From assembly GCA_017882375.1 (NCBI GenBank), contig JADGPP010000014.1, positions 1 through 52,582 on the forward strand: a DNA stretch of 52,582 nucleotides. Reading direction: 5' to 3'. Made by a program: the position numbers and the translations under genes. The DNA is from Solirubrobacteraceae bacterium. GTDB lineage: Bacteria > Actinomycetota > Thermoleophilia > Solirubrobacterales > Solirubrobacteraceae. Each line of letters opens with the position of its first letter. The first letter of the stretch is position 1. The notes under the pieces are model-generated. The model made no database searches, was not told the origin of the DNA, and saw only the letters and a program-made list of their open reading frames with translations. This document shows, in pieces, positions 28,263 through 37,202 of this stretch.

Positions 28263-29066
28263 GTGATCATCAAGAAGTCCCCAGAGGAGATCGAGAAGAT
28301 GGCGCGCGCCGGCGAGATCCTCGTGGCGGCGCTGGAAGATGTCGAGTCGCGAGTGGCGCCCGGGGTGAGCACCGAGGAGCTCGATCGCGCCGCCGAGCGC
28401 CTGATCCGCTCCCGCGGCGGCGTGCCGACGTTCAAGGGCTATCGCGGCTTTCCCGGCTCGATCTGCGCTTCGCCGAACGCGATGGTCGTGCACGGCATCC
28501 CCGGCCCGTATCGCCTCAAGGACGGCGACATCATCTCGATCGACGTCGGCGTAACGCTCGACGGCTGGGTCGCCGACGCCGCGCGCACGCTGCCCGTCGG
28601 CGAGATCGGCGCGCAGGAGCAGAACCTCCTGCGCGCGACCGAGCAGTCGCTGCACGCCGGCGTCGCCGAGTGCCGCGCAGGCAACCGCATGGGCGACATG
28701 TCCAGCGCCATCCAGCGTGTCGCCGAGGGCGCGGGGCTGTCGGTCGTGCGCTCGCTCGTCGGGCACGGGGTCGGGCGCAGCATGCACGAGGACCCGCAGG
28801 TGCCGAACTACGGCAAGCCCGGCAAGGGTCCGCTGCTGGAAGAGGGCATGGTGCTCGCCGTCGAGCCGATGATGACCGCCGGTGCAGCCTCGGTGCGCGT
28901 CGGCGGCGACGGCTGGGCGATCTTCTCCCAGGACGGCTCGCCGGCGGCCCATTTCGAGTTCACGATCGCGATCACCGGCGACGGGCCGAGGGTCCTCACG
29001 CCGTGGCATCTCGCCGCAGCAGCGCACGCGGGCGAGCACGCTCCGCAGGGCGCCGCGAGCACCTAG
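28263..29066 (+). CDS. map: Methionine aminopeptidase, type I
   Basis: 267 residues from a GTG start. Metal ligands in order: the Asp in SIDVGVTLDGW, the Asp in VADAART, His in GHGVGRSMHEDP, Glu in VLAVEPM and the final Glu in AHFEFTIAI. Removes initiator Met co-translationally. The C-terminal ~25 residues are Ala/His-rich extra. In most bacteria infA comes next; here it is absent. Confidence 0.96.
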   Translation: MIIKKSPEEIEKMARAGEILVAALEDVESRVAPGVSTEELDRAAERLIRSRGGVPTFKGYRGFPGSICASPNAMVVHGIPGPYRLKDGDIISIDVGVTLDGWVADAARTLPVGEIGAQEQNLLRATEQSLHAGVAECRAGNRMGDMSSAIQRVAEGAGLSVVRSLVGHGVGRSMHEDPQVPNYGKPGKGPLLEEGMVLAVEPMMTAGAASVRVGGDGWAIFSQDGSPAAHFEFTIAITGDGPRVLTPWHLAAAAHAGEHAPQGAAST

Positions 29067-29197
29067 GAGTTGCTACCATCAGGAGTCCTGCTCGATGCGA
29101 GGTGTATGTTCGTGGTCGAGCGATCTCCACGACTTGGTAGCGGCGGCCGCAACGGCAGCCAGAGCCGGGTCGCGGAACCCAGCCGCCGAAAGGGATC

Positions 29198-29311
29198 ATG
29201 AAGGTACGACCGTCGGTCAAGCCGATGTGCGAGAAATGCAAGATCATCCGCCGCCACGGGGTGGTGCTGGTGATCTGCCAGAACAAGCGCCACAAGCAGC
29301 GTCAGGGGTAG
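29198..29311 (+). CDS. rpmJ: 50S ribosomal protein L36
   Basis: 37 residues, [21 protein letters not shown]...; zinc ligands CxxC, a later Cys and His (CQNKRHKQ). Normal size and type. The 131 bp before it do not code for a protein I can recognise; they contain a short CGTGG/CCACG hairpin around 29109-29130 and cannot fit infA. Confidence 0.97.
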   Translation: MKVRPSVKPMCEKCKIIRRHGVVLVICQNKRHKQRQG

Positions 29312-29317
29312 AGGCAG

Positions 29318-29701
29318 ATGGCTCGCATCGCGGGGATCAACCTGCCCTTGAACAAGCGCTCGGAGATCGGGCTGACCTACATCTACGGGATCGGTCGCGC
29401 GACGTCCAACAAGATCCTCGCGCAGGTGGGCGTCAGCCCGGACACCTACATTCGTGACCTCACCGAGGACGAGGTGGCCAAGCTGCGCGACGCGATCGAC
29501 GACGGCTACGCGGTCGAGGGCGACCTTCGCCGCGAGCGCTCGCAGGACATCAAACGCCTTCAAGAGATCGCCTGCTATCGCGGTCTGCGCCACCGCCGCG
29601 GCCTTCCCGTGCGCGGCCAGAAGACCAAGACCAACGCGCGTACGCGCAAGGGCCCCAAGCGGATGCAGGTCGCCGGCAAGAAGAGAGCGGGTAAGAAGTA
29701 G
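29318..29701 (+). CDS. rpsM: 30S ribosomal protein S13
   Basis: 127 residues. [26 protein letters not shown] and [24 protein letters not shown] are characteristic (parts). Head protein contacting tRNA and the 50S. Its TAG shares its last base with the GTG start of rpsK. Confidence 0.98.
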   Translation: MARIAGINLPLNKRSEIGLTYIYGIGRATSNKILAQVGVSPDTYIRDLTEDEVAKLRDAIDDGYAVEGDLRRERSQDIKRLQEIACYRGLRHRRGLPVRGQKTKTNARTRKGPKRMQVAGKKRAGKK

Positions 29702-30096
29702 TGCCCGCAGCTCCCAAACGCGCCCGCGGCCGGCGCAAGCCAAAAAAGAACATCCCGATCGGGCAGGCGCACATCAAGACTTCGTTCAACAACACGATCG
29801 TCTCGCTGACCGACACCACGGGCAACGTGATCGCCTGGGAGTCCGCCGGAGGAGCCGGCTTCAAGGGCTCGCGCAAGTCGACGCCGTTCGCCGCCCAGGT
29901 GACCGCCGACGCCGCAGCGCGTAAGGGCCTGGAACAGGGTCTGCAGAAGGTCGAGGTCTACGTCAAGGGCCCGGGCTCTGGCCGCGAGACTGCGATCCGC
30001 TCGCTGCAGGCCGCCGGCCTCGAGGTGACCGGCGTCAAGGACGTGACCCCACAAGCCCACAACGGTTGTCGCCCGCGCAAGCGGCGGCGCGTATAG
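29701..30096 (+). CDS. rpsK: 30S ribosomal protein S11
   Basis: 131 residues from a GTG that overlaps the rpsM stop. [19 protein letters not shown] and the C-terminal [18 protein letters not shown] are diagnostic. Platform protein near the Shine-Dalgarno helix. Confidence 0.98.
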   Translation: MPAAPKRARGRRKPKKNIPIGQAHIKTSFNNTIVSLTDTTGNVIAWESAGGAGFKGSRKSTPFAAQVTADAAARKGLEQGLQKVEVYVKGPGSGRETAIRSLQAAGLEVTGVKDVTPQAHNGCRPRKRRRV

Positions 30097-30119
30097 CCGG
30101 CGCGGAGACGAGCTGACAG

Positions 30120-30740
30120 ATGGCCAGAGACACAGGACCACAGTGCAAGCAATGCCGCCGCGAGGGACAGAAGCTGTTCCTCAAGGGCGAGCGCTGCCTG
30201 ACGGACAAGTGCGGCGTGGAGCGCCGTTCCTACCCGCCGGGCGAGCACGGCCGCGGTCGCATGAAACAGAGCGAGTACCGCGTGCAGCTGCGCGAGAAGC
30301 AGAAGGCCAAGCGCTACTACGGCGTGCTCGAGAAACAGTTTGCCGGTTACTACAAGAAGGCCTCGCGCCAGACCGGGATCACCGGCGAGAACCTGCTCGC
30401 GATGCTGGAGTGCCGTCTGGACAACGTCCTGGTGCGTCTCGGCTTCGCGGCTTCGCGCCGCCAGGCGCGCCAGCTGATCCGCCACGGCCATTGGACGGTC
30501 AACGGTCGGCGGGTGAACATCCCCAGCTATCAGGTGCGCCCGGGCGAGGTGATCGCCATCAAGGCCGAGACATCGGCCACGCAGGTGGTCAGAGATGCCA
30601 CCGAGCTCACCGGACAGATTCCCGCGTGGCTACAGGCCGACCATGAGTCACTCACGGCCAAGGTGCTGCGCAAGCCGGAGCGACGCGAGGTCGCCGCGCC
30701 GGTGCAGGAGCAGCTCATCGTCGAGCTGTACTCGAAGTAG
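30120..30740 (+). CDS. rpsD: 30S ribosomal protein S4, zinc-type
   Basis: 206 residues. The N-terminus carries CKQC and C...C (QCKQCRREG, RCLTDKC), the zinc-knuckle form of S4. The S4 RNA-binding domain follows (LDNVLVRLGFAASRRQARQLIRHGHWTVNGRRV, parts). Primary 16S binder and 30S assembly initiator. 99 bp before rpoA. Confidence 0.97.
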   Translation: MARDTGPQCKQCRREGQKLFLKGERCLTDKCGVERRSYPPGEHGRGRMKQSEYRVQLREKQKAKRYYGVLEKQFAGYYKKASRQTGITGENLLAMLECRLDNVLVRLGFAASRRQARQLIRHGHWTVNGRRVNIPSYQVRPGEVIAIKAETSATQVVRDATELTGQIPAWLQADHESLTAKVLRKPERREVAAPVQEQLIVELYSK

Positions 30741-30839
30741 TTAGCGGGACCCTTTCAGCGCCCCGCCCCAGGTGGGCGAGGCTCCCGAGCCGGCCGTCCC
30801 CCGACGCCGGTGCGACACCAAAACGACGTTAGGACTCTG

Positions 30840-31814
30840 ATGCTCGACTTCCAAATCCCCCGGATCACAAGCGAGTCCGTGGAGCAAAACCGTGGCACGT
30901 TCACGATCGAGCCGCTTGACCGCGGGTTCGGCTACACGTTCGGAAACTCGCTGCGCCGCGTATTGCTCTCGTCCCTCTCCGGGGCGGCTGTCACGAGCGT
31001 GCGAATCGAGGGCGTCGCCCACGAGTTCTCGACGATCAACGGCGTCAAGGAGGACGTGACCGACATCGTGCTCAACCTCAAGGGCGTGGTCTGCCGCATG
31101 CACTCCGACGCCAGCGAGGTCGAGGCGCCGCTGGTCGTCAGCGGACCCGGCGAGATCACGGCGAAGGACATCGACCTGCCCGCCGGCGTGGAGATCCTCA
31201 ACCCCGACATCCACATCGCCACGCTCGAGAAGAAAACGAAGCTCGAGCTGTACATGACGATCGGCCGCGGCCGCGGCTACCGCCCGGCTGAGGAGAACAA
31301 GTCCTCTGACCAGCCGATCGGCGTGATCCCGATCGACTCGATCTTCTCGCCCGTGCGCCGCGTCGCCTACGCCGTGGAGGGGGCCCGCGTCGGTCAGAAG
31401 ACCGACTTCGACAAGCTCACGCTGGACATCGAGACCGACGGCTCAATCGACCCGCAGGCGGCGCTGCGCGAGGCGGCCGAGCTGCTGATCAGCCAGCTGG
31501 CGATCTTCACCGACGCCGACCGCATCCAGGAGCTGCGCGCGACCCCCGGCGGTCAGCTCGACGGCCACGGCCTCGCCGTCGGCGGCGGCGCCCCCGCGGC
31601 GCTGCAGGGCGAGGAGTACAGCATCCTGATCGAGGAGCTCGAGCTCGGCGTGCGCTCCTACAACTGCCTCAAGCGGGCCGGCATCCAGACGGTCGGCGAC
31701 CTGATCTCCAAGTCCGAGGCGGAGCTCAACGCGATTCCGAACTTCGGCAAGAAGTCGATCGACGAGGTCATCGAAACGCTGCACACCCGCGGCCTCGATC
31801 TCCGTCAAGACTGA
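30840..31814 (+). CDS. rpoA: RNA polymerase alpha subunit
   Basis: 324 residues from the ATG at 30840 (MLDFQIPRI...) with AGGA 7 nt upstream; an open frame 30 bp further upstream is not needed. The alpha-NTD (about 1-230) has GFGYTFGNSLRRVLLSS; the alpha-CTD (about 255-318) has ELELGVRSYNCLKRAGIQTVGDL for UP-element and activator contacts. Usual rpsD-rpoA-rplQ order. Confidence 0.98.
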   Translation: MLDFQIPRITSESVEQNRGTFTIEPLDRGFGYTFGNSLRRVLLSSLSGAAVTSVRIEGVAHEFSTINGVKEDVTDIVLNLKGVVCRMHSDASEVEAPLVVSGPGEITAKDIDLPAGVEILNPDIHIATLEKKTKLELYMTIGRGRGYRPAEENKSSDQPIGVIPIDSIFSPVRRVAYAVEGARVGQKTDFDKLTLDIETDGSIDPQAALREAAELLISQLAIFTDADRIQELRATPGGQLDGHGLAVGGGAPAALQGEEYSILIEELELGVRSYNCLKRAGIQTVGDLISKSEAELNAIPNFGKKSIDEVIETLHTRGLDLRQD

Positions 31815-31838
31815 GAAAGCGCCGCGGCCGTTTAGACT
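31811..31838 (+). promoter_or_regulatory. Candidate promoter before rplQ
   Basis: CTGAGA (31811-31816, the same -35-like hexamer as at fusA), a 16-nt spacer and TAGACT (31833-31838), ending 10 nt before the rplQ ATG. It could supplement transcription from rpoA. Confidence 0.4.
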
Positions 31839-31848
31839 CCCCCTGCTC

Positions 31849-32202
31849 ATGAGACATCAGCGCAAAAGACACCAGCTGAGCCGCGACAGCGCGCATCGCA
31901 AGTCGCTGCTGATGAACCTGAGCAAGGAGATCATCGAGCACGAGCGGATCAAGACCAGCGAGGCGAAGGCCAAGGCGGTCAAGCCGGAGGTCGAGAAACT
32001 GATCACGCTCGCCAAGCGCGGCGACCTGCACGCGCGTCGCCAGGCGCTGTCGACGCTCTCGCAGGACAAGTTCGCCGTGCACAAGCTGTTCGAGGATCTC
32101 GCGCCGCGCTACGCCGACCGCCCGGGCGGCTACACGCGCATCCTCAAGCTCGGTCCGCGCAAGAGCGACGCGACCGAGATGGTCTTCATCGAGCTGGTCT
32201 GA
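31849..32202 (+). CDS. rplQ: 50S ribosomal protein L17
   Basis: 117 residues. MRHQRKRHQLSRDSAHRKSLLMNL is the standard start (part), then RIKTSEAKAKAVKPEVEKLI. Last ribosomal gene of the cluster. Followed 9 bp later by the CCGATC-TTC-GATCGG hairpin and then truA. Confidence 0.98.
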   Translation: MRHQRKRHQLSRDSAHRKSLLMNLSKEIIEHERIKTSEAKAKAVKPEVEKLITLAKRGDLHARRQALSTLSQDKFAVHKLFEDLAPRYADRPGGYTRILKLGPRKSDATEMVFIELV

Positions 32203-32211
32203 AGTCGCTGG

Positions 32212-32226
32212 CCGATCTTCGATCGG
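32212..32226 (+). promoter_or_regulatory. Small hairpin between rplQ and truA
   Basis: CCGATC (32212-32217), TTC, GATCGG (32221-32226): a perfect 6-bp stem 9 nt past the rplQ stop. It lies in a 21-bp sequence (32207-32227) identical to one inside rplD (16027-16047). No U-tract; possibly a processing or weak termination signal. Confidence 0.4.
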
Positions 32227-32243
32227 TGGCGCGCGCTGCGGGG

Positions 32244-32981
32244 ATGATCACAAAGCTGACGCTCGAGTACGACGGGTCGGGCTTCGCGGGCTGGGGGCGC
32301 CAGCCGGGGCTGCGCACGGTGCAGGAGGAGGTCGAGCGTGCGCTGCGGACGGTGCTCGGCGAGACCGCCACCGACGGATCGCCGCTGAAGCTGACGGTCG
32401 CCGGGCGCACCGACCGCGGCGTGCACGCTTGGGGGCAGGTCGCCAGCTACGCGCACGAGGCCGTCGACCCGCTGCGCCTGAACGGCCTGCTCCATAGAGA
32501 TGTCGCCATTCTGCGCGCCGAACCGGCGCCGGAGGGGTTCGACGCGCGCCGCGATGCGCGCAGCCGCACGTACTGCTACCGCGTGCTCGCGCGGCGCGCG
32601 CGCAGCGTGTTCACGCACAACACGGCATTCTGGTGGGTGGGGGAGCTCGACGGGGAGGTCCTGAGGCAGTGCGCGAGCCTGCTGCTCGGCAAACACGACT
32701 TCACGGCGTTCACCCCGCGCGAAACCGAGCACCGCTGGTTTCAGTGCAGGGTCGTCCGGGCCGAGTGGCTCCAGGCGGGCGACACGCTCGAGTTCTGGAT
32801 CGAGGCGGACATGTTCCTGCGCCACATGAACCGCGTGCTCGTGGGCACGATGCTCGACGTCGCCGCCGGTCAGGCGACGGTCGAGCAGTTCGCGGGCCTG
32901 CTGCAGGGCAGCCCGCGCGCGCAGGCGGGGAGGACCGCGCCCGCGCACGGGCTGGCGCTGGCGAGCGTGTCCTATGCGTAG
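32244..32981 (+). CDS. truA: tRNA pseudouridine(38-40) synthase TruA
   Basis: 245 residues from the ATG at 32244 (MITKLTLEYDGSGFAGWGRQ); a GTG at 32226 is an alternative. The catalytic Asp is in AGRTDRGVHAWGQV, and FTPRETEHRWFQC and FLRHMNRVLVGTM follow in the expected places (parts). Isomerises U38-40 in tRNA anticodon stems. Often follows rplQ in bacteria, as here. Confidence 0.95.
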   Translation: MITKLTLEYDGSGFAGWGRQPGLRTVQEEVERALRTVLGETATDGSPLKLTVAGRTDRGVHAWGQVASYAHEAVDPLRLNGLLHRDVAILRAEPAPEGFDARRDARSRTYCYRVLARRARSVFTHNTAFWWVGELDGEVLRQCASLLLGKHDFTAFTPRETEHRWFQCRVVRAEWLQAGDTLEFWIEADMFLRHMNRVLVGTMLDVAAGQATVEQFAGLLQGSPRAQAGRTAPAHGLALASVSYA

Positions 32982-33008
32982 GGGCTTGCGCCTATGCTGC
33001 ATGAGCTG

Positions 33009-33827
33009 ATGCTGAACGTTCTGCTGACAAACGACGACGGGATCGAGGCCGAGGGCCTGCAGGCGATGCGCGTCGCGCTCGCCGCGATCGACGGCGTTCG
33101 TCTGGCGGTGATCGCACCCGACGGCAACCGCTCGGCGATGGCGCGCTCGATCACCACGCGCAGGCCGCTGTGGGTCGCCGAGGTCCCGTTCGCCGACGGC
33201 TCGGTAGGGTATGCGACCGACGGCACGCCGGTCGACTGCGTGCGGCTGGCGAGGCTCGGGCTAGTCGAGGGCTTCGACGCCGAGCTGGTCGTCGCGGGGA
33301 TCAACCACGGTGCGAACCTCGGCGACGACATCACCTACTCGGGCACGGTCGCCGCGGCGCTGGAGGGCGTCGTCCTCGGTCTGCCGTCGATTGCCGTCTC
33401 TCAGCAGTCGGGGGCGCGGGCGCTGGACTACCGCTTCGATGGCGGCTTCGGCTTCGAGGTCGCGGCGCAGTTCGTCGCACGGCTCGTGCAGCGCATCGAG
33501 GACGTGCCGCTGCCGGCGACGACGCTGCTCAACGTCAACGTCCCGGCGGGGGGGCCCAGCGGTGTGGAGGTCACGAGCCTGGGCAAGCGCATCTACCGCG
33601 ACGAGCTCAAGCTCGACAGCGAGGAGCAGCACCGCCGCCGCTACTGGATCTACGGCTCGGACCCGGGCTTCCACGACGAGCCGGGCACCGACCTGGCCGC
33701 CGTGGCCGCCGGCAGGATCGCCGTCACGCCGATTCACTTCGACCTGACCGATCGTGCGGGCCTGCAGGCGCTCAAGGCCTTCGACCTGAACGACTTGCTC
33801 GCGCCCGTCACGCGCGAGACGCCGTGA
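33009..33827 (+). CDS. surE: 5'/3'-nucleotidase SurE
   Basis: 272 residues from the ATG at 33009 (MLNVLLTNDDGIEAEGL), matching the family start; an ATG 15 bp upstream would add MLHEL. The metal site Asp pair in NDDG, Ser/Asn in the APDGNRSAMARSIT region and GINHGANLGDDITYSGTV are present. Phosphatase for nucleoside monophosphates. A TATGCT (32992-32997) just upstream could be a -10. The stop overlaps the ligA GTG by 4 bp. Confidence 0.94.
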   Translation: MLNVLLTNDDGIEAEGLQAMRVALAAIDGVRLAVIAPDGNRSAMARSITTRRPLWVAEVPFADGSVGYATDGTPVDCVRLARLGLVEGFDAELVVAGINHGANLGDDITYSGTVAAALEGVVLGLPSIAVSQQSGARALDYRFDGGFGFEVAAQFVARLVQRIEDVPLPATTLLNVNVPAGGPSGVEVTSLGKRIYRDELKLDSEEQHRRRYWIYGSDPGFHDEPGTDLAAVAAGRIAVTPIHFDLTDRAGLQALKAFDLNDLLAPVTRETP

Positions 33828-35854
33828 GCGCTGCGCAGACGCCGCCAAAGACACACGCGCGAGCGCAGGAGCTGCACAAGCTGCTCGATCACCACTCGCG
33901 CCGCTACTACGTCCTGGACGACCCGGAGATCGGCGACGACGAGTACGACGCGCTGCTCGATGAGCTGCGCGCGATCGAGCGCGAGCACCCCGAGCTGGTC
34001 GGCCCCGATTCGCCCACGCAGCGCGTCGGCGGCGAGCCGGTCGGCCGTCTGGAGAAGGTCGAGCACCTCGAGCCGATGCTCTCGCTCGGCAACGTGCGCT
34101 CCGAGCTACAGCTGCGCGCTTGGGTCGAGCGGATGCGCAACCACCTAGCGCGCGAGGGGATCTCCGAGCCGCGGTTTCAATATGTCGTCGAGCCGAAGAT
34201 CGACGGGCTGGCGATCAGCCTGGTCTATCGCGACGGCTCGCTGCAGCGCGGCGCGACGCGCGGCAACGGCGAGATCGGCGAGGACGTCACGCACAACCTG
34301 CGCACGATCTCGGCGATCCCGCTGGAGCTGACCGACGCGCCCTCGCTGGTGGAGGTGCGCGGCGAGGTCTACATGTCGCTCGCCGACTTCACGGCGCTGA
34401 ACGAGCGCCGCGCGGAAGCGGGCGAGTCGACGTTCATGAATCCGCGCAACTCGGCGGCCGGCACGATCCGCCAGCTCGATCCGGCCGATGCCGCCAAGCG
34501 GCCGCTGTCGATCTGGTGCTACCAGGTGGGCATCACCGACGGCCTCTCCTTCCAGCGCCACGTCCAAGCGCTCGAGTGGCTGAAGCAGCACGGATTCCGC
34601 GTCAACCCTGACGTCAAGCTGCTGGGCAGCGAGGATGAGGTGATCGCGCAGTGCCTGCAATGGCAGCAGCGCCGAGGCGAGCTCGACTTCGAGATCGACG
34701 GCGTCGTCGTCAAGGTCGACGACCTGGCGCTGCAGCGCAGGCTCGGCTCGGTCGGGCGCGATCCCCGCTGGGCGGTCGCGTGGAAGTTCCCGCCGACCAC
34801 GGCCGTGACGCGACTGGAGAAGGTCATGTGGAACGTCGGCAAGTTCGGCGACATGCGCCCGTACGCCGTGCTTGAGCCGGTGGTCGTCGGCGGTGTGCGC
34901 ATCGGTATGGCGACGCTGCACAACGAGGAGGACCTCGCGCGCAAGGACATCAGGGCGGGCGAGGAGGTGATCGTGCTGCGCGCCGGCGACGTGATCCCGC
35001 AGGTCGTCTCGCCGGCGCCACACGTCGTCGAGCAGAGGGGTCGCCCGCCGCGCCCGCGTCCGCCGGCGCGCTGCCCGTTCTGCAACACCCAGACGATCAA
35101 GGCTCAGGACGCGGTGTTCACCAAGTGCCCCAACCCGCTGTGCCCGGGCCGCGCCTGGCAGCTGCTCAAGCATTTCGTCTCGCGCGGCGCGATGGACATC
35201 GAGGGGCTCGGCGAGAAGCAGGTCGCGCTGCTGCAGCAGCGCGGCTTGGTAAAGACGGCGGGCGACTTCTACCGGCTGACCGAGCCCCAGCTGCTGGAGC
35301 TGGACGGCTTCGGCGAGCTGTCGGCGAAGAACCTGCTCGCGGCGATCGACGCATCCAAGCAGCGCCCGTTCGCGCGCGTGCTGTTCGCGCTCGGGATCGA
35401 GGAGGTCGGCGAGGTGACCGGACGAAACCTCGCGCAGCGCTTTCGCAACATCGAGGCGCTGCTCGCGGCCTCGCCCGAGGAGATCGAGCAGACGCCGGGG
35501 ATCGGCAGCAAGATGGCCGCGTCGATCCGCGCGCAGCTCGACGACGAGCGCATGCGCGAGCTGATCGACGATCTGCGCGAGCTCGGCCTGCGCTTCGCCG
35601 AGGAGGGGCCGGCGCCGTCGGAGGGCCCGCTCAACGGCAAGACGCTGGTGCTCACGGGCACGCTGCCCGACTGGTCGCGCGAGCAGGCCACCGAGCGGAT
35701 ACTGGCCGCCGGAGGGCGCGTGACCACCTCGGTGTCGAAGAAGACCGACTATCTCGTCGCCGGCGACAGCGCCGGCTCGAAGCTTGCCAAGGCCGAACGG
35801 CTGGAGGTGCCTGTGCTCGACGAAGCGGGGTTGCGCGAGGTGCTCGGTCAGTAG
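33824..35854 (+). CDS. ligA: NAD+-dependent DNA ligase
   Basis: 676 residues, full length, GTG start overlapping the surE stop (GTGA). Domain order: Ia helical region (YYVLDDPEIGDDEYDALL), adenylation with the active Lys in EPKIDGLAISL, OB fold, four-Cys zinc finger (CPFCNTQ ... CPNPLC), helix-hairpin-helix repeats (IEGLGEKQV; IEQTPGIGSKMA) and a C-terminal BRCT domain (LNGKTLVLTGTLPDWSREQA). Seals nicks in replication and repair. The 3' end overlaps the convergent carboxypeptidase gene by 7 bp. Confidence 0.97.
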   Translation: MSAAQTPPKTHARAQELHKLLDHHSRRYYVLDDPEIGDDEYDALLDELRAIEREHPELVGPDSPTQRVGGEPVGRLEKVEHLEPMLSLGNVRSELQLRAWVERMRNHLAREGISEPRFQYVVEPKIDGLAISLVYRDGSLQRGATRGNGEIGEDVTHNLRTISAIPLELTDAPSLVEVRGEVYMSLADFTALNERRAEAGESTFMNPRNSAAGTIRQLDPADAAKRPLSIWCYQVGITDGLSFQRHVQALEWLKQHGFRVNPDVKLLGSEDEVIAQCLQWQQRRGELDFEIDGVVVKVDDLALQRRLGSVGRDPRWAVAWKFPPTTAVTRLEKVMWNVGKFGDMRPYAVLEPVVVGGVRIGMATLHNEEDLARKDIRAGEEVIVLRAGDVIPQVVSPAPHVVEQRGRPPRPRPPARCPFCNTQTIKAQDAVFTKCPNPLCPGRAWQLLKHFVSRGAMDIEGLGEKQVALLQQRGLVKTAGDFYRLTEPQLLELDGFGELSAKNLLAAIDASKQRPFARVLFALGIEEVGEVTGRNLAQRFRNIEALLAASPEEIEQTPGIGSKMAASIRAQLDDERMRELIDDLRELGLRFAEEGPAPSEGPLNGKTLVLTGTLPDWSREQATERILAAGGRVTTSVSKKTDYLVAGDSAGSKLAKAERLEVPVLDEAGLREVLGQ

Positions 35855-37179
35855 TCGGCGAGCGTGATCGTCATGTGGTCCTGGATCACGTGCGCCAGCG
35901 TCGTCGAGATGCCGTCGTTGAAGAACGCGAAGGCGAGCAGGTGTCCGTTGGCGGCCTGGCAATAGCCGACGAGGTTGGAGTAGCCGGTGAGCGTGCCCGT
36001 CTTGCCCTGACAGCGCCCGGAGGCGGCTGTGCCGCGCATGCGTTTGGCGAGCGTGCCGGTGTGCCCGGCGATCGCCATGCTGTTGCGCAGGATCGCGCCG
36101 GTCGGCGTGGGGGCGAGCGTGACGAGCAGGTCGGCGACCTGATAGGCGGAGGTCCGGTCGGCTTCTGAGAGCCCAGAGCCGTCGACCACGCGGGGGTGAA
36201 TCCCCAGCAGCGCTGAGATCGTCTGGCTGACGACCGCAGCGCCGGCGGCTGTCGTTCCGGCGCCTCCGGCGGCGCCGCCGAGATCCTTCAGCAGCGTCTC
36301 GGCGAAGAAGTTGTCCGAGGGCGGCAGCATCAGGCCGAGCAGCTGTTCGACCGTCGGTGAGCTGACCTGCGCGAGCTGCGCAGCGCCGGGCGCAACGGCG
36401 GCTGCCCCGCTTGAGCCACGGATGCTCACGCCGTCGTTCTTGAGCATCGCCCACAGCTTGCGCGCGGCGTAGACGGCGGGGGCGTGCGCTGCCTTTTCCG
36501 CGCCGCTGGCTCCGCGGTCGAAGGCCAAGCCGCTCAGCGTGCCTTCCAGGAAGGGGTCCTGGGCGTAGCCGCTGGACGGCTCGCCGCGCTGGGAGTCGAA
36601 GTTGGACTCGTCGCCGTAGACCGAGCCGCGCACGGCGTGGATGCCGTCGACTTGCACCAGCTGGGAGACGAGCGTGGAGATGCTCGCGCCGACGCCGCCG
36701 TAGTGGCTGCGGATGAACGCCGAGTCGCCGAACGTGGGGTCGCCGCCGCCGTGCAGGTACAGATCGCCTTCCCACACCCCCGTCGGGCTCAGCGCACCGG
36801 TGCCGAGGACCGTCGTCGACAGGCGCGCGGTTGAGCCCAGGCGCGCCAGCGCCGTGGTGGCCGTGTAGAGCTTCTCCACCGACGCGGGCGGGCGCAGCGT
36901 GGTGTCGCGCAGGGAGAACAGCGCCTGTTTGCTTGTGAGGTCGTAGACGTAGGCGCTGGAGCGCGCGCCGGAGATCTGCATCTGATGCGCGAGGTCGCCC
37001 TGCAAGGCGCCCAGGCTGCCGGCTGCCTCGGCGCCGGCCGGCAGCGCGGCAAAGCCGATCGCGAGCGCGGCGAAAAGCGCCGCGCTCACTGGCCGTGGCC
37101 GTCTACGGGCCCGCCGGCGCAGGGCATCGCGCGCACTGATCGGCGCCCGCAAAGGCACAGCGATGCGCTCCTCGGTCAT
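35848..37179 (-). CDS. dacB: D-alanyl-D-alanine carboxypeptidase/endopeptidase (PBP4, peptidase S13)
   Basis: 443 residues. An Arg-rich N-terminus and a hydrophobic helix (SAALFAALAIGFAALPAGAEA) make a signal or anchor. The three penicillin-binding motifs are present: SxxK in PPASVEKLYT, SxN in PPSDNFFAE and KTG in GKTGTLTGYSN. The insertion domain between SxxK and SxN is typical of class C PBP4. Trims or cleaves peptidoglycan cross-links outside the membrane. Divergent from the patatin gene with only 23 bp between the starts. Confidence 0.92.
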   Translation of the reverse strand: MTEERIAVPLRAPISARDALRRRARRRPRPVSAALFAALAIGFAALPAGAEAAGSLGALQGDLAHQMQISGARSSAYVYDLTSKQALFSLRDTTLRPPASVEKLYTATTALARLGSTARLSTTVLGTGALSPTGVWEGDLYLHGGGDPTFGDSAFIRSHYGGVGASISTLVSQLVQVDGIHAVRGSVYGDESNFDSQRGEPSSGYAQDPFLEGTLSGLAFDRGASGAEKAAHAPAVYAARKLWAMLKNDGVSIRGSSGAAAVAPGAAQLAQVSSPTVEQLLGLMLPPSDNFFAETLLKDLGGAAGGAGTTAAGAAVVSQTISALLGIHPRVVDGSGLSEADRTSAYQVADLLVTLAPTPTGAILRNSMAIAGHTGTLAKRMRGTAASGRCQGKTGTLTGYSNLVGYCQAANGHLLAFAFFNDGISTTLAHVIQDHMTITLADY

Positions 37180-37187
37180 GTGTCCCT

Positions 37188-37193
37188 TAGAAT
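37188..37193 (+). promoter_or_regulatory. Candidate -10 of the patatin gene
   Basis: TAGAAT at 37188-37193, 9 nt before the ATG at 37203, in the 23-bp divergent spacer. Any promoter here must overlap that of the opposite gene. No -35 is clear. Confidence 0.35.
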
Positions 37194-37202
37194 CAAGTCA
37201 GG

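Noticed and set aside
28882-29457. Plus-strand open frame spanning the map-rpmJ-rpsM junctions as a possible infA
   Set aside because: Its translation has no IF1 motif and overlaps map, rpmJ and rpsM in another frame.
34145-36775. 876-codon minus-strand frame opposite ligA and extending over dacB
   Set aside because: Long antisense frames are expected at this GC content; ligA and dacB motifs occupy the other frames.
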